Program-made: the position numbers and the translations under genes
Shown: positions 21,309 through 32,014 of the stretch, one piece after another
How positions within the stretch are numbered: the stretch's first letter is position 1
Layout: the number at the start of each line of letters is the position of its first letter
The notes under the pieces: generated by a model
The model's input: the letters and a program-made list of their open reading frames with translations, nothing else
Database searches by the model: none
What the model was told of the DNA's origin: nothing
NCBI GenBank assembly: GCA_037349315.1
Contig: JBAIAC010000004.1
Location: forward strand, 41,481,001 to 41,545,000
DNA: 64,000 bases
DNA from: Chelydra serpentina
Lineage: Eukaryota; Chordata; Testudines; Chelydridae
Reading direction: 5' to 3'

Positions 21309-21503
21309 ATGGTACGTGAACAATACACCACAACAACACAATGCACCAGCCTAGAGAGGCCGGAGAACCAGTATGTGTACAACATTGGCATTTATGGCTG
21401 GAGAAAGCGTTGCCTGTACCTGTTTGTCCTCCTCCTGCTTATCGTCCTAGTTGTGAATTTTGCTTTGACAATTTGGATTCTTAAAGTGATGTGGTTTTCT
21501 CCA
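21309..21503 (+). CDS. SGCG: Gamma-sarcoglycan, first coding exon (residues 1-65)
   Basis: This exon encodes the N-terminal cytosolic tail and the single membrane anchor of gamma-sarcoglycan, a muscle membrane glycoprotein that joins alpha-, beta- and delta-sarcoglycan in the dystrophin complex. The start 'MVREQYTT' and the block '[17 protein letters not shown]' are characteristic of SGCG; the delta paralogue begins differently and has 'NFTIDGMG' after the anchor. Residues about 1-35 are cytosolic with the basic WRKR just before the membrane, about 36-58 are hydrophobic (type II anchor), and 59-65 read 'KVMWFSP'. The exon ends in phase 0 at CCA with a GTAAGT donor at 21504. The reading frame that continues past 21503 is intron. 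The variable part 'TTTQCTSL' differs from the mammalian protein as expected for a distant vertebrate. Confidence 0.97.
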
Positions 21504-22619
21504 GTAAGTCCTCTTTAATTTTCTGTTCTCTTTCTAGTCTTTATTAATCATATTCTCCTCCTTTGTTTGCCTTATGAACTCACCTATTTCATATGCATGC
21601 CAGTTTCTTCTGATGTGATAACCTTGTCTTTTTCTTACCTCATTAATTAGAATTTCTCATTCTGTTGGAAATAGTTACACAATAGTCATCTTTTACAACA
21701 TTCATCCCTCTATAATTGTTAAGTCATCATTTTTAAATAATGTTTATGTTGATGACCTTACATTTGCAGTTAATTCAAATGGCTCTGTCAGAGATTTTAT
21801 TTGCTCTTGCCTCACAGTGTGGTTTTTTTGCCATTTACAAAGTGTGATTGCTCTAGTTTCATTTATTCCCTCAGAATTCTTTAGTGTTCAAATGTTGTTC
21901 TCACTAGTTCAGCTTCTTTTCCTATCTGCACTCAAACTCTGATTTTCTAATCACCTATTTCCCCATTATTTAAGATTTAGAAATTGATTTAGCAAATTAA
22001 TAAATTAAAGCTCGAAGTATTTGAAACTACTTTATGCTTTAGGTTAACCCAGCACCTGTTCAAGAAGAAATGTAATAACTTTTCACTACAATATGTATAT
22101 TATCACGTAATTTTTAAATAGTAGTTTAAAGTGTAACTTAGGTTAAGTCCGCAAGATGAAACTTGAGTCAGAATACAATAAAATGCTTCAGTGAATATCA
22201 AAGCTAAGTTAATTTGATCCTACCATGCAGTCTGCGATGCAGTTGATTTGAATAGACTTATTGCAAGGAAAACAATAACAGTAAATTCCTACTGCTCTGC
22301 CCCTGCCATTCAATAAAGAGTATTATGTTAGCATTTCTATCGTCTATCTTTATTATGTCACAGTCACTAAATGAAGGGGCATTTTATCTTCATTGAGTTA
22401 TCTCTATACTCTTCTTTCTTTTACTATAAGCAGGTGAATTTCAAGTGTCTCTTACTCAGCATAGTTATTATGATTGGATTCCTGTCAAGCTTCTTCCACC
22501 ACATAAATTCTTTTCAGCACAGTTTTTTTCATGTGTACTACAGGTACAGAAGGTCTTAGATCATGTTTAATTTTTTAAACTATTATGCAATGCATTTGGA
22601 AGATGTGCACTTTGGTGAC
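21504..22619 (+). other. SGCG intron, first kilobase after the exon, no recognised features
   Basis: It starts with the GTAAGT donor. The remainder is AT-rich, with no repeat ends or coding pattern. The open frame 22371-22559 is a chance Phe/Ser-rich frame. Confidence 0.6.
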
Positions 22620-23085
22620 TGCACTTCATGAATCACAGTGAATGTAAGTGGCTAACGTTTTGTGTGTGTGGCTCAAGTTCACAGTAAAGGTCACCCCTTC
22701 TCCACTTATTTTCCATGTCTTAGCTCCCCTGTGTGGCCAATGCGTGGCTTCTTTCCTAGGGGTCATGGAGCAAAAAAATTGGCAAAAACTCCCTTCCTTT
22801 TCAAGAATTTTCTCTGCAGGAACCCATGTCTCTTCCTGCTTATCCACAAGGAAAGCAGCAAATGCCTCAGGATGGGGCACACACCATCTTTAGGCCTCAG
22901 CAAGGGGAGGCATGGACAACAGCACAGGCAAAGCAGGCTCACATCCTCTGGTCAGGAGAGGGTAGAGATACCCTGATTGTAAGGGTTCTCTCCAGTTCTA
23001 TATTGCAGGGCCCATGTACCTGAAATGTCCACCAAGCAGTGGCCCAGCTATGTCCCTGCCTAGCCATCTGCCTATTATTGCATTC
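22620..23085 (+). other. Unclassified interspersed repeat
   Basis: Composition changes to mixed GC with overlapping short open frames in all three forward frames (22648-23023), none showing a domain. It immediately precedes a hAT element and the DIRS-like composite, so it is likely another repeat remnant, but I do not recognise it. Confidence 0.3.
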
Positions 23086-23349
23086 CAGGGGCACTGGAAC
23101 ATGGGGAGCCAGGGGGCCCTAGCTCCCCCCACACACTTTTTACAGGCTGTAAAGGTGAGCAACAGAGAAGGGGGTGGAGAGGAGCGAGTGGGGGTGGGGC
23201 TTTGGGGGGAAGAGGTGGTGCAGGGGCAGGGTCTTGGGAGAAGGGGCAGTGTGAGGGTGAGGGGGCGGGGAGAAGGGGCGGTGCGGGGGCATGTCCACGG
23301 TCCAGACGCCTGTGGCCTACTCACTTTTAGGGCACTTCTGCTGCTCCTG
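23086..23349. mobile_element. Short non-autonomous hAT element with 8-bp target duplication
   Basis: Begins CAGGGGCACTGGAAC and ends GCTGCTCCTG. Perfect 8-bp repeats TTGCATTC flank it (23078-23085 and 23350-23357). The interior is G-rich ('GGGGCGGGGAGAAGGGGCGG'), which creates spurious open frames. Confidence 0.75.
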
Positions 23350-24530
23350 TTGCATTCCTTTTTTCAGACCCTCCTTATTAAACTCTGGAGATCTTTTTGC
23401 AATTCACTGCTAAAGGATTGGGATGTGCTGCTCCATATGGACTCTCATCTTCCCCCAAAATGAGCAAGCTCATGTCTATTCCATGCTAGGGGTGTGCGTA
23501 CCGCATGCACAGTTGCCGGAGATTTTTCCCTCAGTGGTATCCATAGGGCCAGCTCTAGTGCTCTCTGGAGTCGCGCATGTATGCGCCAGTATAGGGGGCC
23601 CCGCCAGCCCCACACCCTCTCAGATCCTTCGTACTGCCCTTGATGATTGCTGTAATGACCCCTCTTGCTGTGGCAAGGTTTCTTTCCCAGTGGTTGAACT
23701 TTCTCTATTCATATTCTGTATAGTTATCATAGTTTATGTATATAGTTCTTAGTTAGAGTTATTGTATATAGTAGTGTTAATAGTTGTTCCCGTCATTGAG
23801 GGACTTTTTTGCCCTGGGGCCGGGTATGCCCTGATCCCCAAGCTTTAAGCCGTGTACCTCTTGCAGTAAGCTGATGCCAGTAAGTCTGGGGGAGTCTCAT
23901 ATCAAAGAGAAGTACCAGATCTGCAGGGACTTCAAATCTTGTACCAGAAAGGACAGGAACATTTGGCTGAAGGCCATTCTCATGGAGACAGCTCTCAGAC
24001 CAGTCTAGAAGCTGAACCGCTCTGAATCAGGGCTGAGTATTTCAGCCCCCATGTGGAGCGCTCCACTGGCACCGCATTCTTCCTGGCACCGTTCTCCATC
24101 CCCAGTGCCAAGGAAGAAACATAAGAAACAGTGCACCGAGAGAGGTCATTCTCTGGTGCCGAAGAGAGAAAGGTGGAGACAGACTGGTGTAGTGAGACGC
24201 ATTGGACCACTCATCTTCCCCCAAGCCACTGATGGTGCCACAGACTCCACCCAGAGTGCCAAGTCCAGAATGGGACCTGCCACCAACTGCCAGGAGCAGT
24301 CTTGGGGCCAGGCATTTGCACACCCCTTTGATCCCGGAGGCCTTTCAGGTGGTGAAAGAACTGCTGTCCCTCCCGAGCCCACTGACCTCTCAAGGACACC
24401 CCCCCAGCCAAGGTGACCGGAGACAGAAGGGAACCATATTCGGCAAGCTCCTTTCTGCTACCGACCACCATAGCACTGTCCAGAGGCAAACCTTCCATGG
24501 TACTGATGCACCGGTCACTTTCCTGACACT

Positions 24531-24705
24531 TTTCAGAGTGGTAGCCGTGATAGTCTGTATCTGCAAAAAGAACGAGGAGTACTTGTGGCACCTTAGAGAC
24601 TAGCACATTTATTTGGGCATAAGCTTTCATTGGCTAGAACCCACGAAAGCTTATGCCCACATAAATGTGTTAGTCTCTAAGGTGCCACAAGTACTCCTCG
24701 TTCTT
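24531..24705. mobile_element. Head-to-head Penelope-like fold-back with 12-bp target duplication
   Basis: Two copies of the same Penelope-like end face each other. Bases 24567-24628 and 24645-24706 are reverse complements at 60 of 62 positions with a 16-nt spacer. The left arm continues outward into 'GTAGCCGTGATAGTCTGTATC', the same terminus seen at 63.77 kb. A perfect 12-bp direct repeat, TTTCCTGACACT, flanks the unit at 24519-24530 and 24706-24717 (sharing one base with the right arm), so the whole fold-back inserted once. Confidence 0.8.
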
Positions 24706-24981
24706 TTTCCTGACACTGGTCCTCAGTCTCTCAGCACTGCCCAGTGGCTGAAGCAGGTACTGCATTGCCATGGTCTCCAGATGAAGAATCCTCTTCGGGG
24801 TCCAAAGGGGAATCCTTCGCTCCATTCAAGACCTACCGGTACCTAGCCTATAGCACCTCCAGACTTTGGTACTGGCCCTCCCTGGCCACCAGACCGCTGG
24901 GTGATGCAGTGGCAGTATTGGAACCATTGAGGGTTTCCCCCAGTATTGGGGCCCCCTTCCCACCGCTCATACTCAGTAGTC

Positions 24982-25283
24982 TCAGGGCTAGTCTACCCTT
25001 ACCAGCTCTGTCGGACACGTCGGATCGATCTTCTGGGTTCGATTTATCGCGTCTTGTCTAGACACGATAAATCGAACCAGGAAGTGCTCCCCCGTCGACG
25101 CTGGTAATCCTGCTCCATGAAAGGAGCAGGCATATTCGACGGGGAAGCCTGCGTGCTGCGGTGTGGACCAGGGGTGAGTACTTTGAAGTTCGAAATAAGA
25201 TACTTCGACTTCAGCTACGTTATTTACGTAGCTGAAGTCGCGTATCTTACTTCGAACTTCAGAGCTAGTGTAGACCAGCCCTC
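24982..25283. mobile_element. Palindrome-rich MITE with two internal hairpins
   Basis: The ends are CTCAGGGCTAGTCTACCCT and, on the opposite strand, CTGAGGGCTGGTCTACACT. Internally there is a hairpin with 14-bp perfect arms (25036-25049 and 25065-25078) and a much longer near-perfect one with about 35-bp arms (25185-25220 and 25226-25260) and a 5-nt loop. It is non-coding; the open frame through it is incidental. Confidence 0.75.
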
Positions 25284-25680
25284 AGAAAGGTGGCCTACCG
25301 CCTCTTCCCATCCAGCACCAGACCCCAACTCTGGTACCACCTTTGGTGGTGACATCCAGGAGGTGGTCAGAATGGACATGGGGGAAGCAGAGAAAGTGGA
25401 GGGAGCCCCTCCTCCTCCTCATCCCCGGATGAGGCAGTTGCAGGTCCTAGGTACATAACAGGTACATGAGATACTTTTAAGGCTAGCCTGCTTGCTTGCC
25501 TACATATCTTTTCTTATACATTTCTTATTTTCTTATGGGTTTGATTATTTGTTTTATTATAATAGGTTTATAGGACTATATTAGAGTATATTTTGGCTGT
25601 AACACAAGGGACACATCCTGTATGGTGAGCTAAGGAAAAGTTAGCGTACCTATGTTTGGGACCTTTCACCTAGATAGATT

Positions 25681-26718
25681 AGGGTGACCAGGTGTCCGGT
25701 TTTTGACCGGAACACCCAGTCAAAAAAGGACCCTGGTGGCTCCAGTCAGCACTGCTGACGGGGTTGTTAAAAGTCCAGTCAGCGGTGCTGTGGAGCTAAG
25801 GCAGGCTAGTCCCTACCTGTCCTGGCTCCGTGCTGCGCCCCGGAAGTGGCCAGCAGATCCGGTTCCTAGGCAAGGGGGCCACGGGGCTCCACGTGCTGCC
25901 CCCGCCCTGAGCACTGGCTCTGCACTCCCATTGGCCAGGAACTGCGCCAATGGGATCTGTGGGGACAGTGCTTGTGGGCAAGAGCAGCACACAGCCGCCT
26001 GCCACGCATCCACCTAAGAGCTGAACCTGCTGGCCGCTTCTGGGGCACAGCACAGTCCACGGTGCAGGACAGCAGGAAGCCTTCCTGAACCCCCCACCAC
26101 TGTGCCGCTGACCAGGAGCTGCCGTAGGTAAGCCTATGCCCCAACCCCGAGCCCCAACCCCCTGCCCCAGCCCTGAGCCCCCAGAAACCCTGAACTGAAC
26201 CCCTCTTCCCCAGCTGGGAGCCTCCTCCTGCACCCCAAACCCTTCATCCCTGGCCCCACCCCAGAGCCTTCACACCCAGATGGAGCCCTCACCCCACCTG
26301 TACTCCAACCCCCTGCCCCAGCCCAGAGCCCACTCCCACACCCTGAACCCCTCTGTCCCACCCCCCAGCCTGTAGCCCCCTCCTGCATCCCAAACCTCTC
26401 ATCCCCGGCTCCACCCCAGAGCTCACACCCCCAGACAGAGCCCTTATCCTCCCCTGCACCCCAACCCTCTGCCCCAGCCCAGAGCCCCTCCTGCACCCTG
26501 AACCCCTCATTTCTGGCCCCATCCCAGAGCCCACATCCCCAGTTAGAGCCCTCACCCCCTCCCACACCCTAACCCCCTGCCCCAGCCCAGTGAAAGTGAG
26601 TGAGTGGGGGAGAGCGAGCCACCGAAAGAGGAAGAATGTAGTGAGCGGGGAGCAGGATCTTGGGGAAGGGGCAGTGCTAGGGTGTTCGGTTTTGTGGGAT
26701 TCGAAAGTTGGCAACCCT
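25681..26718. mobile_element. C-rich MITE-like element with internal tandem repeats
   Basis: It starts AGGGTGACCAGGTGTCCGG and ends with GTTGGCAACCCT, imperfect inverted ends. The interior consists of recurring phrases such as 'CCCTGAACCCCTC', 'CCCCAGCCCAGAGCCC' and 'AGAGCCCTCACCCC' every 100 bases or so. These generate long, low-complexity open frames on both strands (Pro/Ser- or Gly-rich) that should not be read as genes. Confidence 0.5.
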
Positions 26719-27436
26719 AAAATAGATGGTGATGATCTAAAGCATAAGGTCCATGTATGACTGTGACCTTTAACATAGAGGATGCTATAAAGCAGGTTGG
26801 CATAGGGACTTTTTAAAGTTCATACCCTTTTAAACTTAACAAGTATACCACAACATGGAACTTAGAAAGAACCAAAGTAACCAGTTAGGACAGAACCCTG
26901 AACCCCTCTGCCCCACCCTCCAGCCTGGAGCCCCCTCCTTACCCCCAAACCCCTCATCCCCAGCCCCACCCCAGAGCCTACACCCCCAGCTGGAGCCCTC
27001 ATCTCCTCATGTAGCCCAACCCCCTGCCCCTGCCCAGAGCCACCTCCCACACCCTGAACCCCATATTTCTGGCCCCACCCTGGAGCCCGCACCCCCAGTT
27101 AGAGCCCTCACCCCCTTCCACGCCCCAACCCCCTGCCCTAGCCCAGTGAAAGTGAGTGAGAGTGGAGGAGAATGAGCCACCGAGGGCGGGGGACTGTCGT
27201 GAGCGGAGGCAGGACCTTGGGGAAGGAGTGGGGCAGGGGACATGGCCTTGGGGAAGGGGCAAAGCTAGAGTGTTCGGTTTTGTGGGATTAGAAAGTTGGC
27301 TACCTTAAAATAGATGGTGATGAACTAAAGCATACGGTCCATGTATGGCTGCGACCAGTTAAATACCCTTTTAAACTTAACCTGTATACCACAACTTGGA
27401 ACTTGGAAAGAACCGAAATAAACAATTAGAACAGAA
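26341..27436. repeat. Tandem duplication of about 550 bp
   Basis: Copy 1 (26341-26894) and copy 2 (26895-27436) follow one another directly. Both run from 'CCCTGAACCCCTCTG' through the MITE end 'TGTTCGGTTTTGTGGGATT' into flanking sequence 'AAATAGATGGTGATGA', 'CCTTTTAAACTTAAC' and 'AGAACAGAA' or 'AGGACAGAA'. Since the duplicated unit includes unique flank on the right of the MITE, duplication happened after MITE insertion. Confidence 0.8.
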
Positions 27437-27479
27437 ATAACTAATGTGATACCTAACCACAAGAGGGCCATGGTAACGA

Positions 27480-27869
27480 ATGGACATTCGACAGGCATTG
27501 GCTTTTTATATCGAATGGATGAAGCCAGTTCAGAAATTGAACCAGATGTTTGTCGCAGTAGCAGATAGGATGAAGGGCCTCCTGGTGTCTTCTCAAAGAA
27601 TTTCTTCGTGGATCACCTCCTGCATTCAAACATGCTATGACTTGGTGAAGGTGCCAGCCCCCGCACTGACAGTGCACTCTGCAAGGGCGCAAGTGTCCTC
27701 AGCAGCATTCCTGGTGCAGGTTCTAATACAGGAGATCTGCAGGACCGCAACATGGTCATTAGTCCACACTTTCACCTCATGCTATGCTATCACACAGCAG
27801 GCCAGGGATGATGCTGCATTTGGCAGAGTGATGCTACAATCCACGAATGAATTCCCACCCCTCTCCTAG
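27480..27869 (+). pseudogene. DIRS-like tyrosine recombinase C-terminal fragment
   Basis: The 129-residue frame reads 'VSSQRISSWITSCIQTCYDLVKVPAPALTVHSARAQVSSAAF' in segments, then 'ICRTATWSLVHTFTSCYAITQQARDDAAFGRVMLQS'. The 'HSxRAQ..S' segment holds the catalytic His-x-x-Arg pair, 'ATW..VHTF' the next conserved His, and 'CYAI' the Tyr nucleophile position. The N-terminal half is missing, so it cannot be active. It lies just before an inverted DIRS terminus. Confidence 0.72.
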
Positions 27870-28207
27870 GGAGGTGCTTGGGAGTCACCTACTTGGAATC
27901 GACATGAGTAAACACTCAAAGAAGAAAAAACGGTTACTTACCTTTTTGTGACAGTTGTTCTTCTAAATGTGTTGCTCATGTCGATTCCAAGACTCACCCG
28001 CCTACCCCTCTGTTGGAGCCAGCCAGCAAGAAGGAACTGAAGGGGTGGCACGTCGGCGGGACTATATATGCAGTGGCATCATGGCCCGACTGGCCCGACT
28101 CCAGGGGGCTCCTGGAATGACCCAATGGATATCACTAGGGGGGGAAACCTTCCATAAACTGTGCACGTGGTGCACACACACCTACTTGGAATGGACATGT
28201 GCAACAC

Positions 28208-28390
28208 ATAGAATAATAGAATATCAGGGTTGGAAGGGACCTTAGAAGGTCATCTAGTCCAACCCCCAGCTCAAAGCAGGACCAATCCCCAATTTTTGCC
28301 CCAGATCCCTAAATGGCCCCCTCAAGGATTGAACTCACAACCCTAGGTTTAGCAGGCCAATGCTCAAACCACTGAGCTATCCCTCCCCCC
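28208..28390 (-). mobile_element. Tortoise-type SINE inside a DIRS terminus
   Basis: A full SINE in reverse orientation with the CR1-like tail at 28208 and the tRNA-like head ending near 28390 (GGGGGGAGGGATAGCTCAGTG on the - strand). It interrupts the DIRS terminal sequence between 'GTGCAACACA' and 'TCTCGAAGAACAACAG'. A 7-bp inverted repeat, GTTGTTC/GAACAAC, lies immediately beyond its 5' end. Confidence 0.87.
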
Positions 28391-28744
28391 GGTTGTTCGT
28401 CTCGAAGAACAACAGTTATGAAGAGGTAGGTAACTGTTTTTTCCTCAGAGGGGATCATGAAAGAACCCACTGTACAGTATTGTTCACAGGAAAATCCTTT
28501 TTGACAATAACTCTTGCAGGCAATTATCTTATACCCTAATGCATGAGATTTAATTACTTTGTTTTTATTTTAGTTTGTGTAGTTGCAAATGTTAATGGAA
28601 ATAAAATTATCCAACCCTTTAAAAAAATCCAGCTTGTGAACAAGTGAACTGTATGCTGTATTAGTTAATTAGATCAACCAAATAAAATCTGTCTGGTATA
28701 ATTATATTTTTACTTGCATTGTATTATCCAGCCATTAGATGTGT

Positions 28745-29060
28745 CTCTGGGTACATGTAAACTCAAGATGGTAGATGTAATTTCCAGCTCGGGTAGACAT
28801 ATGCACACTACCTTTGATTGAGCTAGTGTGCTAAAAATAGAAGTGTAGCTGCAGTGGCAGAAGTAACGGGATGGGTTAGCTGCCCCAGGTACCAGTTCTG
28901 CTTGTGACCTGAGGTATGCACTCAGGTGGCTAGCCCATCATATCATCTGTGCCGCCATTGTTAGTTATATTTTTGGCATGCTAGCTTGATCAAAGCTAAT
29001 GCACATACATCTACCCAAGCTGAAAATAATATCTAGCTCAAGTGTAGATGTATCCTACGT
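28745..29060. mobile_element. Probable MITE with imperfect inverted ends
   Basis: The left part GGGTACATGTAAACTCAAG and the right part (other strand) AGGATACATCTACACTTGAG are related. The interior repeats 'CTAGCTCGGGTAGACAT'-like words, with 'AGCTAGTGTGC' facing 'GCATGCTAGCT'. It is similar in style to 52512-52790. No clear target duplication was found. Confidence 0.4.
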
Positions 29061-31603
29061 GGTGTATAGAGCTCCAGAAAATATGTGGTCCTTTTTGAAC
29101 AAGGAAGACAAAGCTGGAACTCAAGCTGCGTTGGAAGCCAAGTTTTTTAACTATAGTTGTAGCTGTTTTCTTTAATAAATCCCTCCCTCCTGTTTAAGAA
29201 TTGAATATGACAGCACCTGAGTATATCTTGTACATCTTTATCTGAGATATTATTCTCATTTAAGATAAGCAAACCTCAGCAGGTTTAAAACTCTGACAAA
29301 AGTGAATCTTGCACTGAGTCTCCATGCCTGGACTAACTTTCCATAGCCACTGACTTACAGGACTGTGGAATTCAGACTAGCCTTTTAGTTTTCTAGCGCA
29401 TGGAATATTAATTATATTCATTCTAACCAAGCCTTGGTGAGTGTAATTTATGTTGTGTGTAACCATTTTATGGCTAGGGTAAGAATAGTTTCCAAACCAG
29501 TAGATATCAAATAAACCTCTCACCTTTAGGAGTACTTGGTGCTGTTGAGTACTCTAACATGGCCAATATCTTCAACTGACAAGATTCTGTTGTCTCTTAA
29601 GAACAAGAATCAAATAAACTTGTCTGTCTGAGGCCAGGAAATAGAATACTTGCAACAGAAAATTAGATGAGGCATCAAAAATGTTAATACACCATGCACA
29701 TACTTCGCTCTAAAATAGATATTGTGAGTCAAACAAGCTCTCACCAGATTCATTACCAATCCTGTTTTTGCTGATTTCTTATTAACAGACTCTACCCACA
29801 GTCCTATTATCTCAATGAAACAGTACACTTTTGTTTGCCAAGCAAGTTCCTTAAATAGTAAGCACAAAGAGCTGGATCTATAAAGTCATTAACTAAGGTA
29901 CCTTTGGGACACAACAATAGATGTCTCAGTCTGAACTTGCTTTAGCCTTTCCATGGATTTGACTTAAAAGCAAGATATAAATGTATCAGAAAAGGGGATC
30001 CCTGAATGGTCATTCTGCTATATCTTGACTACACTGTAGTTAGTTTCATTGTCAATTTTTTCTGTAATTATATTATGTGCAGACTGTCAATATTTGGATA
30101 TTTTGAAATATTTAGGGATGGGGTAGCACACACACAATCTTTTTTCCTGACTTTCTAATAATAAATGCCTTGATGCTCGTTTTCCTAATTTTGTTATAGC
30201 TGCTAAAGAGGAACCAGTTTCATTTGAGTTGATTGCCTGTCACAGCTATTCTGTGAATTATCTTACTGGTTTTCTTATGTATACCTTTTTAAACCTTTTT
30301 TTTAAGGTTTATTTTTTCAGTATAGAACCTACTGTTACCATTGTAGAAAAAGCCCTTTGCCCTGATTTAGCATAGTTTTTACAAGGTCTTCTTACAATGC
30401 TAGAGAAAATCCTACTGTACAGTTGCTGTTTGAGACATAAGGATATTAGTTTTTATTCAAGATGCATATTATTCTAAGAACTTACAAAACTGCTTTTCAG
30501 CAGAAGAAATAAAGGTACATACAAAACTACAATGAAGCTAGATATGCTTTCAATCTCTTTATCAAAATGCTTAGCTCTCCCATTTAAAACCAAGTGAAAT
30601 AAAAATAAATACTAGAAATTAAATGTAAAAATTAATGGCTTTCCTATCTTCATGTTGTAATAATAAAACACTGTAGGCTAGAAATGCTACAAATTGAAAC
30701 TGAAGTGACAGTAGACTGACCACATTGCACATATGTATATTTTACGGTATACACTCATAGTAAAGGCTAATATGTTCAGGTTAACATTTAACAAGGGAAA
30801 AAGGAAAACAAGTATAGAACTAGATCTAATTTGTAGAACAAACTTTACATTTGGATTTTCCTGATTTTTGAATATTTGATCTCCCCCAAAAGGGTTAAAA
30901 ATAAGGGCAGTTCTTTGCTGAGAGACGCATGCTTAGAAGTTGAGCCTCCATTGTGTAGAGGGATAGATGGAGATGTGCTTGTTTATGCACCTTCTAAGCA
31001 TATGTCAAAGACCATGTAATACAGTAAAAAGATTGTCTTGGTCACCATGGTGAACTGACACTTGTACCTCTTACTACATTGATGAGGAGCATCCACATAA
31101 GGGCTTATTGAGAGGTAGGAACTGAGCATTCCTTATGCAATTATGCTGGGCAGTGTTTTGGTCTGACAGTGTCCTTGTCTGTCACAAAATGAAATGTTTT
31201 CTGTGAGGTGGTCTCAGATATGAACATTTAAGTTAAGACCAGCCCTGAAAGGAAAGAGTAAGAACGATGTAAGGCAGTGTTAGAATGCAGATTTTCTGAT
31301 TAAGCTAATCAGTAATTAATTTTTGTAGGTCTATGATGGCATGAAGGCGGTCTTTTTCTCGGTATGAGGAAGTACCATGCTTAGAAGCCTTCCTATTTGA
31401 TATGCAGAGGCACTACTTATGTAGTCCTCATCTTTCTCAGGAAGTCTACCTTTGCTTTGGATACTTTCTCATAAAGAGGATGCCTGAAAAGGAATGTGTG
31501 GGCAAGGGCTGGGAGGTAGCATAGAACGGAATTGGATCACATATTCAAACCGGATGATCTTTTGTTTCTAGACTCCATAGTAATTCTACCCCATGCTTCA
31601 GAG
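29061..31603 (+). other. AT-rich SGCG intron sequence, no recognised features
   Basis: No exon-like frame flanked by splice sites is visible. A spaced inverted repeat ATGCTTAGAAG...CTTCTAAGCAT occurs at about 30930-31000. Nothing else could be supported. Confidence 0.45.
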
Positions 31604-31786
31604 AGGGAGGGATAGCTCAGTGGTTTGAGCACTGGCCTGCTAAACCCAGGGTTGTGAGTTCAATCCTTGAGGGGGCCATTTAGGGATCTGGGGCAAAAAT
31701 TGGGGAATGGTCCTGCTTTGAGCAGGGGGTTGGACTAGATGACCTCCTAAGGTCCCTTCCAACTCTGATATTTTATGATTCTATGA
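31604..31786 (+). mobile_element. Tortoise-type tRNA-derived SINE with CR1-like tail
   Basis: Intact-looking unit with box A TAGCTCAGTGGTTTGAGC and box B GGTTGTGAGTTCAATCC, followed by the CR1-like tail ending TTTTATGATTCTATGA. It is the closest to a consensus head among the four copies in this window. Confidence 0.9.
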
Positions 31787-32014
31787 AAGTGTAAGACTGA
31801 TTCCCGAAGGGATGAGAGGAAAGCAGAAGATAAAACTGGTGCTAGGTTGTCAGGTAACATGTCAGATTTTTGGTCTTGCTGCTAAAGAAAACAAATGAGT
31901 GGCAGAAGATGAAACTGATCTAAGATATTTTCCAGCACCTTTCTTTTTTTGGTGTTAAGGCTGCCTCTTCTGAAATTGAAGCTGGACAACTGAGGTTAAG
32001 TCTGTGATTCTGGA

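Larger units (their letters stand above)
23440..28444 (+). mobile_element. DIRS-like retroelement composite (copy D/E) with many later insertions
   Basis: The left part starts with 'GCTCATGTCTATTCC...', then 'GATTTTTCCCTCAG(T)GGTATCCATAGGGCC', and runs into a decayed gag-like region (23850-24520 and 25285-25460, ending 'SSSSPDEAVAGP'). The right part (27440-28444) has the recombinase C-terminus and an inverted terminus beginning AAGAAGAAAAAACGGTTACTTACC. Between them lie a Penelope fold-back (24531-24705), a palindromic MITE (24982-25283), a C-rich MITE with a tandem duplication (25681-27436), and, in the right terminus, a SINE (28208-28390). Treating D and E as one element is an inference from orientation and order; most of pol is absent. 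Confidence 0.55.

Noticed and set aside
21309..21503. Delta- or zeta-sarcoglycan instead of gamma
   Set aside because: The start 'MVREQYTT', the segment 'MWFSP' after the membrane anchor, 'GHL.VTK' and 'DSSLLLQST' in later exons fit gamma; delta has a different N-terminus and 'NFTIDGMG'.
22648..23023. Cluster of three overlapping + strand frames as a small gene
   Set aside because: No domain, no consistent codon preference and location next to several repeats; kept only as an unclassified repeat.
25703..27262. Open frames of 80-145 codons on both strands in C-rich DNA
   Set aside because: Low-complexity repeats of 'CCCCAGCCC'-type words; no conserved protein pattern and a tandem DNA duplication explains their recurrence.
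31604..31680. tRNA-like A and B boxes as a tRNA gene
   Set aside because: They belong to a SINE head with a CR1-like tail, present in four copies in the window; the tRNA fold is not complete.
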